A stretch of DNA of 64,000 nt, from NCBI GenBank assembly GCA_965178125.1, contig OZ237762.1:124001-188000 (forward strand), in the 5' to 3' direction. The notes below the pieces were generated by a model. The model saw only the letters and a program-made list of their open reading frames with translations. It was not told the DNA's origin and searched no databases. The position numbers and the translations under genes are program-made. The DNA is from Bilabrum cf. latius (taxonomy: Eukaryota; Bigyra: Bicosoecida; Bigyra; Bicosoecida). Shown in pieces: positions 56,585 through 64,000 of the stretch. Positions within the stretch are counted from its first letter, which is position 1. Every line of letters begins with the position of its first letter.

Positions 56585-56918
56585 GCGTGGGGGGTACTAC
56601 TAGTAGTGGAGGGGAGCGGGGACGCGGTGGGCGGGGGGGTATTGGGATGGACCGAGCGGGGCAGGGCGTGGCGATGCAGCCGAGGGCACACTAGGGTGCG
56701 GGTGCACTGCATGCAGGTGCGGGTGGGGGTGCGGTGAGGCATGCCGCACGGGGGTACAGGCCTCCAGGGGGTGCTTCCCAGGTGGTGTTTGGCTGATGAT
56801 CCCGCGGATAAACTGCGGGTGTGCTGCTTGTGTGTGTCTTCTGCAACTATTGGTATGTGGCTTGCTACGGTTAGCTAGACTAAGCCTACTCCGCATGCGT
56901 GCACGCACTTATCAATCA

Positions 56919-59900
56919 TCACGACACCACGCAAACCTCGCTCCTCACGTGGCCCAGAGGCACCGACCGCCTCACAGCCGGCGCATCACCCCCCACCAGC
57001 TCCCAGTCAGCGCCCTCCACCTGCCGTGCCCCGCCCCCACCCCCTCGACCTCGACCTCGCCTCCACGACCGGCTCCCCGCAATGGACTCTCCACCATTGC
57101 CGGGCTACTTGTGCTGCTAGGGCGATGTGCCGCCATCCTGACTCGTCACACGGGATGCAACCGGCCCGCCCCGCACCGCCGAGCGAGACGCCCCAGTCCC
57201 CGGCCCAGACACCTCCCCAGGCATACCGCCACCCACACCAGCACGAACGCCCTCACTGTCCGCAGTGCCTGCGCCTAGACCCGGGCCAACGCTGACTGCC
57301 CTCCCCATTTGCTCGAAGAAAGATCCTCCCAAAAACGACAAAGACCCGGACTCGTCACCCGTCCCCGTCACCGCCCTGAAATCGCCCATCGAGCCAAACC
57401 GCCTGCAGCCCGTGCCGTCGGTCTCGAAGGATCCTACGGACCCGGAATCGATTCTACCATGCGTCAGCGACGTGTCTGTCCACGCTGCACCCGGCACGCG
57501 GGGCACGCTAGAGGGGTGGTTGTCTGCAGCATGCAGGTCTTCTCCTGCTGTCAACACCGACCCGGCCTCTGACCCAGCCCCACTCCCGCTCCTGTCTCGC
57601 CGTGGCGGGGTTGCAGGGGGAGAAGATGCACCCTTGGGCCCTAGGCCGAACCTATCTCTGCCCTTGTACACGAGAGGGACGTGTCCCATACTGGCCCTCC
57701 TCTGCCTCTGCTGCTGGCTCCTTTCGGTCGCAGTCGACGAGGCCGTGCCCTTGCGGGAGAGAGGGAAACCCTCGCTGTTGTTCCCTGGACCATCCCCAGC
57801 CCCCAGTGCCCCCGCAGTCTCGGATAGCAGACCCGACCGCCCCGGACCCTCTGCCCTAGTGACCACGAAGGACCTGGCCGAGCCCTGCCTCTGCATGCCC
57901 GAGTCCTCGCGCTGCTGCTTGCTTGCAGTTGCGGGGACCACGGGGCTGGTGTGTGTGGATCGGGGGCCCCTTGCACCTCTCTCAGACCCAGCGGAAGCAC
58001 CAGCTGAAGCACCAGCGGAAGCACCAGCACCAGCACCAGCACCAGCACCAGCACCAGCACCAGCACCAGCACCAGCACCAGCTGAAGCTTCTCCTCCACC
58101 CCCCGCTCTGCTGCTGCTGTCAGTCGACCCCTTCTGCACCCAGAACGATGGATTCGGGGTCCCTTTCCTGCTCAGCCCGATGGACCTGCTCTGCACCTCC
58201 CTGCTGCGCCTCGTCAGGGCCACGAAACCCGCCCCCAGCTCCACATACTCGTGTGTCTGCGTCCCGATGAACCGCCCCTGGTCCTCTCTCCTCGACCGCG
58301 GCCCCTCCCCGCCCAACGACTCCGAGTCGGACCCAGACCCAGACCCAGACCCGCCCTCACCACTGACACCACCGTCTCCATGACCTCCGTGACTTCCAGG
58401 AGACGTCCCAGCCGCACTAGCACTGGCACCGGCACCGGCACCTCCTCCCACCCCGCTGCTAGCATCCCCCACACGGTCCCCTCTCCCGATCCCCAGCTCC
58501 CGCACACTCGCTGCCAGCTTGGCCACCTGAGCGGCACGACCACCTCCCTCGGTTCGCTCGAGCCCTCCCCGCCCGGTCTTGCTCCTGCTCCTGCTGCTGC
58601 TGCCGAGTATGCCCTGCCTGGACGAACGCAGCGTCATCTCGCCCGCTTTCCGACTCCGAGTCCTCGACAGCCGCGGGGCCCACGGGCGCCACGCCCTCGC
58701 CCTCCGCTCCTCCCTCGATGGCGCCTCTCTCGGCTGCACCTGCACGGCCCGGGCTCTGCTCACGGCGGGTGCGTCGTCGCTGCTGCGAGTCACCTCCGGA
58801 CCGGTGCCCCGCCCTTGCACCCCGCCCGTGCCCTTGCCCTCTGCTGCTGCCCCTGTCTCCAGGGTCGTGCCGGGGCGGGCAGGCGAAGGCGCCACCTCGA
58901 CGGCGACGGCATCTGCGCCTGCCCCCGCGCCTCCTTGCGCCGCAGTGGGATGCACCCTGTTGCTGACGGCCCCCACCACTGGCTCAGCCCACGTGCCACC
59001 CCTCCCGCCACCTTGACCACCCCCATACGTTCTCTATGTTCCCTGTGCCCTCGCCAGCGCAAGAGCCTTCGCCCCTTCCACCAGCCGCGCCCGGGCCCGG
59101 TCCGTCGCAGCCTGCAGCTTTGTCTTTCCCCCCATGGCGAATTCGTGAGGCATCCAGGGACGGCCAGCCGCCCGCCAGGCCGCGTGCGCCGCGAGCAGAC
59201 GGTCTGCCCTGTGCGAGGCCTGCGTCCTGAGCCGAACGGATATATGGGCCTGCACCGGGACGTGGTCCGAGGCCCCTATGGCCTGCCACAGGGCCAGGTA
59301 CCCGACCGGATGCATGTGCGAGTTCGGCGGCTTGACCAGAACCCTGTCTGTCCACGATGGCACCCGCTGCTTCTTGCTCGAGTCATAGGGTCCTGCGATG
59401 GCTCGTGATGTGCCCACTGCCTCCAGTTCGACCGCGTGCATGCGCCACGCAGCAGCGACAGGGTCACCAACACCTTCTGCCTCCTTGCCCTTGCCCTTGC
59501 CCTTGTCCTTGTCCTTGCCCTTGCCTTTGCCGCCCGCATTCAACCTCCTCCTCTTCCGCTCCGCCAGCACCGGCCCCGCGGTCGGGTGCCCCTCCATGGC
59601 AGGCCCCTTGCGGTCCAGCTTGTACGTCGGCCGGAACAGCAGGGGAGCCTCCCCGAAGTCCTCGAACACGAGCCTCCTCCTCATGTCCCTCCGGAGCTCA
59701 TCTTGCCGCAGCAGCTTCCCCATGTCTCCCTCCAGCAGCGCCTAATCGACCCTCGCCCGCGACATCCTCACCCGATAGTTCAGGTCGCCCATCACCACGC
59801 ACCGGTCGTACCGGGACATCACACGCTTTCGATTCCGGATCTCCGGGGGCGCACCCGTGGGGCACAGGTCCAGCCCCTTGTCGATGCCGTGCGCATCCAG

Positions 59901-60869
59901 GTTCCGCTGCGCGGCGCCCTCCCTGCCCTCCCCCGCGGCCAGGTGGCAGCACACGAAGAGCATGCTGGTGCTGCCCAGGCACAGCCCCACCCCCACGCCG
60001 CCCTTGTTCCCCAGCGCCCCCTGCAAGCCTCTCGCCACGGCCCCCACCTGCACGTCCCCTAGCACAGGCAGCACGGCCTCGTGGGCGAACACCACGAGGT
60101 GCGTCGACTGCAGGTTGCTGGCAGCGACGGGGCGGTACCTGGGCCCCAGGGCCTCCTGCAGCGCACCTTCCCACGCTGACTTGCTGGGGAACAGTGCACT
60201 AGCCTGGATGGACCGCTCGCACTCCTGCGTGCCGTAGGCCACCAGGTGGTGCCGGGCGGCCCGCGGGTGAGGCACCACTCCCCACTCGTGCAGCTGCTCG
60301 GGGCTGGGCGGTGCCTTCCCCGCCATGTTCCAGGTGCAAGCAAGCACGCGTAGGCAACATGTCTCGCGTATCTGTCGAAGAATCCTGCGGTTTGCGTCGC
60401 GGGCGGACTCTGTGGGCGGTGCGCCAGTGCGAGCGGCGTGCTTGTCATCGGTTTGCTTGCCTTCAGCCTGGTTGTAAGGCGCAGACACACCCCCTCCAAA
60501 CGAATCGAAAGTACTGCTTCGTACTAAAGGTTTAGCGTCGTTGCGGGTTGCCGGTGCAGGCTCAGAAATACCTCTTGACTCGATTGCGTCAAGCGGTGTC
60601 CACAGAAGGTGGTTGTCCAGGGGCCGCGGCCACACGTGGCCCTGCGCTAAGTCGTCTGCCTATTGAATGGATTGTTTTCTAGATCTCGACCGCTTGCTTC
60701 CGGCTGATCCTGTTTCCTGGGCTGGGACACCAGGTATACCACTCTGCTTGACTTCCGGTACGTTGGTCTCCGAACGAGCATCCTGGCTTCCCTCTGCTGG
60801 CACGCCCAACCTGGCATGTGTAGGCTGACTTATGGGCGATGTGATCGCCCCGGGAAGCGGGACTTCCAT
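56919..60869 (-). CDS. Inositol polyphosphate 5-phosphatase with long tail
   Basis: A 1316-residue frame from ATG 60869 (ATG 61100 also in frame) to TGA 56919, with about five TAGs as Gln. The 5-phosphatase signature is complete: CTWNMAGK at about 178, AYGTQECE, GNKGGVGVGL, VCCHLAAGEG, MGDLNYRV, FRPTYKLD, VPSWTDRVL and ASDHVPV at about 535. It removes the 5-phosphate from inositol phosphates or phosphoinositides. A Lys/Gly-rich insertion (AGGKGKGKDKDKGKGKGKEA) lies inside the catalytic domain between PTYKLD and VPSWTDR. About 700 disordered Ser/Gly/Arg-rich residues follow, including a long Gly-Ala run coded by a hexamer array at 58010-58085. Confidence 0.85.
58010..58085. repeat. AGCACC hexanucleotide array inside the phosphatase gene
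   Basis: About twelve AGCACC-type units giving an alternating Gly-Ala tract on the coding (minus) strand. Confidence 0.9.
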
Positions 60870-61166
60870 TGCTGTGTCTTCGATGTCGTGAGAATCTCCG
60901 GGCCGTTGGAAGTGAGCGTCAGCGTGATGAGTTTGAGTTTCATTCGAGTGGAGCTCGTGCAGTCGACAAGTCTGGAGATGTATGACAGCGAGGAACACGC
61001 TGCTCTCCCTAAAAGCAATCGGATGGTCGGCGGTCGCCACGCCCCTCTCCAGCCAGGGGGTGGCAGCCCGCAGCCAGCCCACTACCATGCTCCGAGTCAA
61101 AGCAAGTACCAGCCCAAACCAGCTTCAATCCACACGCACAAATCAACTCTCTGCCATACGTACCCA

Positions 61167-63116
61167 TCATGCACACTGCATAGTCGGCGCCGCCGCGCCC
61201 TCTGGCTGCAGCACCCACGCCCCCAGCTTGGAAGCAGGCGGGACACGCCCCGGGGGGTGCACCACCTTGCCCTGGGGAAAGATCACCGTGCACGAGGCGC
61301 TGGCACCCCCTCCATCCCCAGAGGAAGGAGGCACCTTGAACACGAGGGGGGCACCACTCTCCCCGCCCTTCACGTTGTTCCCTGAGGGGCCGCGCTCCTG
61401 CTGGAACTCGGAAGGAGGCCCCCCGGCCGTGCTCACCCGGTACACGGTCCCGCCCAGTGGCACACCGCTCATGCCAGTCACCACCACGGGACGGTCGAAG
61501 GACAGCATCTCACGGCTGCGGGCCACGGCGGGGTCCTTCGGGTTCGGCCAGGCCCAGGCGCGCTCGTCACACCCCGCGGCCCACGACGCCTCGTTGAGCG
61601 CGCGCGCGAACTCTAGGTTGGAGGTGTCGTTGCTGTGCATCAGCTCGTCAGGGTTCCAGAAGTTCAGGTCGTCCGACCCGGCCAGCAGGAAGTGCAGGAT
61701 CGCCTCCTGATAGTAGTCGGAGCTGTTGGTGAGAGACCCCGAGAATGTCTTGAAGGCGACCCACGGGCGGATGGGGATGTCCACGGTGTCCGAGTACAGG
61801 TTGGGGGCCATGGAGGAGAGGGAGAGGCTCCGGTGCTGCATGACGTTCCATCGCATGGCGTTGTACGGTGTCTGAGGGTATGACCCGCTCAGGTTGAAGT
61901 GGTTCCTCAGGTAGTCCCTGAGTCCCCCCGACCCAGAGAAGCCCATGTACAGCGAGGGGGAGGCCACGTTGCCTTGCACTGCCCCGACCCCGTCCTGGCA
62001 GTACGGGTTGCCGTTGCCGTCGGGCACACAGCTCGTCCTGCTCGTGTTCCAGAGCATGTACTCGTAGTTGCTGAGGGAGACAGAGGAGGCAAAGGGGCTG
62101 GGCCCGAATCGCAGAGGGCTAGGGGGGGCGGGCCACTGCGGCTGCGGCTGCGACGAAGTAGATGGAGATGGAGATGGAGCTAGGGCAGGCCCTTGGGCCG
62201 GGGCTGGCTACCTGCGGGGGGCGAGGGCGAGTGCGGCTGCGGCTGCAAGTCTCTGGCGATGGTCCTGACTGCCGGCCTGCACGGCGGGTTGTGCCCCCGG
62301 ATAGTGCTCTGCAATCACCTCCCATATGGCCAGGTTGAAGTACGTGGCGGTCCGGTTCAGCATGTAAGAGTTCCAGACGTGGTAGTTTGAGCTCTGCCGG
62401 ATGCTCTGCCAGAGATAGTCCGGCTAGGACTCGTTGAATTCCATGCCTTCGTCCTGCAGAGCAGTTTTGATCTCGGGCCAGCGCTGGTCTATCTGGATGT
62501 AGAGGGCGCGCTGCTGCTTGCACTCGATCGAGGGACCCGGGTTGTCAAACAGCGGCCAGTTGGACAGCCATATCTCGGCATCGACGACGAAACGGTCTAA
62601 TTCTCCTCCTATAGCAGAGTAGTTGCCAAAGAACTGCTCGAATCGCCGACGAACTTCGGATACCCCATTGTCCCACCACACCCCCGTGAATGTAGAATAC
62701 TTGCTGGAACAGTTGGTCTCCGGCGGGAAGATGTTGTCGGCAGGTGAGTCCTCAATGCCCCTGTGGTACGTCCATGAGAACAACGTCTTCGCGAATGGCA
62801 TGGCATCCGTGGCGTTTTTGGCCTCCAAAGCTGCCTGAGTGAAGTTGCTCTCATCTTTCAGCCAATGGAAGTACTGCACCGGCTTGCACTCGTCCCCGCA
62901 CCCTGCAGGCGCGCTGGCAGGGGACCACGAGTCGCCAAAAAATTGATGGGGTCGGCATGCGCCTCCCAATGCGGCTCCAAGGATCGCGAAATGGAGAGAG
63001 GCATGCATGTCGGAGCCTGCTTGAGCCAGTAAATAGTAAAAAACAAAACAAAAAACATTATCAGCATTGTGGCAAACAGTATACTTAAATTTAGGCAGAC
63101 TTGCAGATGCTCTCAC
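61167..63116 (-). CDS. Secreted or membrane glycoprotein, unknown
   Basis: A 649-residue frame, ATG 63116, TGA stop, with three TAGs as Gln, one in an Ala/Arg stretch at 62206. A hydrophobic segment near residues 20-55 could be a signal. Many N-x-S/T sites (NFTQ, NATD, NYSA, NRTA, NDTS) suggest an extracellular protein. Trp-rich regions such as TLFSWTYHRGIED, TGVWWDNGVSEVRRR, ELDRFVVDAEIWLSNW and LLAGSDDLNFWNPDEL recall carbohydrate-active enzymes, but I cannot name a family. A C-terminal beta domain follows (PVVVTGMSGVPLGGTVYRVS). The window shows no partner gene. Confidence 0.55.
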
Positions 63117-63266
63117 GCATTCTTGTGCTCGAAGCGTGCGCTAGTCGTCCCCCGCTGCACTGCAGCGGAACCTCCCCGGGAACTTCGGGCTGTGGCGGAC
63201 AACGGGCCGAACCGAAAATTGGGCTCGGGCAGGGGCGCCGTCCGATAGATAGACTAGTCCGCCATC

Positions 63267-64000
63267 TCAAAGTGCACGCGGCTCTCCAGCCCCAAGACAC
63301 GCACCCTCTCCTCCGCCCACTCCTTCTGCTCTCGGCTCAGGGTGATCCCCGTCACGCTCAAGCCGGGCACCATCAGCGGCATGCACGGTGCACATGTGCT
63401 TCTTGAGATGACCTGCCTCCCCAAACCGCTTACCGCACACCCCGCACTCGTGATTGCGCTCCCCACCATGCACCACGGACAAGTGCTTCTTGAGAGTGCC
63501 TGTCCGCCCGAACCGCTTACCGCACACCCCGCACTCGTGATTGCGCTCCCCACCATGCACCACGGACAAGTGCGTCTTGAGATGGCCTGCCTCCCCAAAC
63601 CGCTTCCCGCACACCGCGCACTCGTGATTGCGCTCCCCACCATGCACCACGGACAAGTGCTTCTTGAGATCGCCTGCCCGCCCAAACCGCTTCCCGCACA
63701 CCCCGCACTCATGATTGCGCTCCCCACCATGCACCACGGACAAGTGCGTCTTGAGAGTGCCTGTCCGCCCGAAGCGCTTCCCGCACACCAAGCACTCGTG
63801 ATTGCGCTCCCCACCATGCACCACGGACAAGTGTCTCTTGAGATGGCCTGCCTTCCCAAACCGCTTCCCGCACACCAAGCACTCGTGATTGCGCTCCCCA
63901 CCATGCACCACGGCCAAGTGCGTCTTGAGATTGCCTGCCTGCCCAAACTGCTTCCCGCACACCCCGCACTCGTGATTGCGCTCCCCACCATGCACCACGG
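63267..64000 (-). CDS. C2H2 zinc-finger array protein, 5' truncated
   Basis: Open from the window end to TGA at 63267. At least seven C2H2 fingers with 84-bp period: HECGVCGKRFGRAGDLKKHL then SVVH, joined by an unusual GGERN linker in place of TGEKP. Contact positions vary (QAGNLKT, KAGHLKR, RTGTLKT, RAGDLKK, EAGHLKT), so different base recognition is expected. The C-terminal 35 residues after the last finger are acidic and Gly-rich. DNA repetition suggests recent expansion. The N-terminus is outside. Confidence 0.8.
   Translation of the reverse strand, partial: VVHGGERNHECGVCGKQFGQAGNLKTHLAVVHGGERNHECLVCGKRFGKAGHLKRHLSVVHGGERNHECLVCGKRFGRTGTLKTHLSVVHGGERNHECGVCGKRFGRAGDLKKHLSVVHGGERNHECAVCGKRFGEAGHLKTHLSVVHGGERNHECGVCGKRFGRTGTLKKHLSVVHGGERNHECGVCGKRFGEAGHLKKHMCTVHAADGARLERDGDHPEPRAEGVGGGEGACLGAGEPRAL

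Noticed and set aside
1-63116. UAG as leucine, as known from some protists
   Set aside because: Integrase, GIY-YIG, OBP, ankyrin and Gln-tract contexts all favour glutamine. Only the FG-GAP position is neutral or compatible with Leu.

Overview
The window joins two very different DNAs. Positions 1 to about 20739 are AT-rich, compact and almost intron-free, with short gaps and viral genes. From about 20740 to the end the DNA is GC-rich, carries GT-AG introns and minisatellites, and encodes typical protist proteins: polycystin-type channel, DOMON/cytochrome b561, SAR1, FKBP, bZIP, inositol 5-phosphatase, TilS and C2H2 zinc fingers. I read it as an endogenous virophage-like (Maviroviricetes/Polinton-like) element sitting in the nuclear genome of a GC-rich protist. 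Only the element's right end is in view; its left end lies before position 1. The host is not identified.

Both parts need UAG read as an amino acid. With UAG as stop nearly every gene is shattered. With UAG as sense, single long frames appear that end in UAA or UGA (virus) or UGA (host). Conserved contexts point to glutamine: the NP-UAG-SNG integrase motif, a GIY-YIG motif, an AC-UAG-HG ankyrin repeat next to an ACQKG repeat in the same protein, and UAGs inside CAG-coded Gln tracts. All coordinates below assume UAG = Gln.

Viral layout. A UL9/OBP-type helicase (1-1623, cut at the window edge) is followed by two small genes flanking a candidate Pol III RNA (about 2205-2527). On the minus strand comes the morphogenesis block in virophage order ATPase (8123-7056), maturation protease (7036-6488), penton (6127-5201) and major capsid protein (5158-3272). 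Next are an unknown gene (8269-8790), a nucleotidyltransferase (9803-8985), a basic core-like protein (9838-10281), a 480-residue structural-type protein (10321-11763), a fibre-like protein (12007-12729), a P-loop protein (12773-13411), three small unknown genes, an rve integrase with chromodomain (17087-15432), a GIY-YIG nuclease (17186-17851), a zinc-binding protein (18442-17909), a DUF5754-like protein (19007-18600) and a tiny gene (19016-19225). Seventeen copies of a 58-bp hairpin punctuate the element, mostly just after gene 3' ends and in a fixed orientation, so they look like transcript-end signals. Non-structural genes tend to have one promoter type (CGCCAAAAAATAT...TATATATATAG close to the ATG), capsid genes a different AT-rich one. 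The element ends in a gene-free, hairpin-rich arm (19226-20638) and a 101-bp nested palindrome (20639-20739) that abuts an 82-bp host minisatellite.

Host layout: minisatellite (20743-21465), damaged ankyrin gene (22262-23296), FG-GAP receptor (24538-27105), DOMON-b561 (31617-27823), polycystin-like channel (32735-35854), TilS-like enzyme (38853-36004), duplicated 153-bp repeat (39301-39606), FN3 protein (40469-41545), FKBP (42303-41798) divergent from SAR1 (42397-43288), 72-bp repeats, a 1.9-kilo-residue kelch/DPF-motif protein (49588-43880), a double-bZIP protein (52777-49907), a coiled-coil Ser-rich protein (55557-53251), an inositol polyphosphate 5-phosphatase (60869-56919), a secreted protein (63116-61167) and a C2H2 zinc-finger array running off the end.
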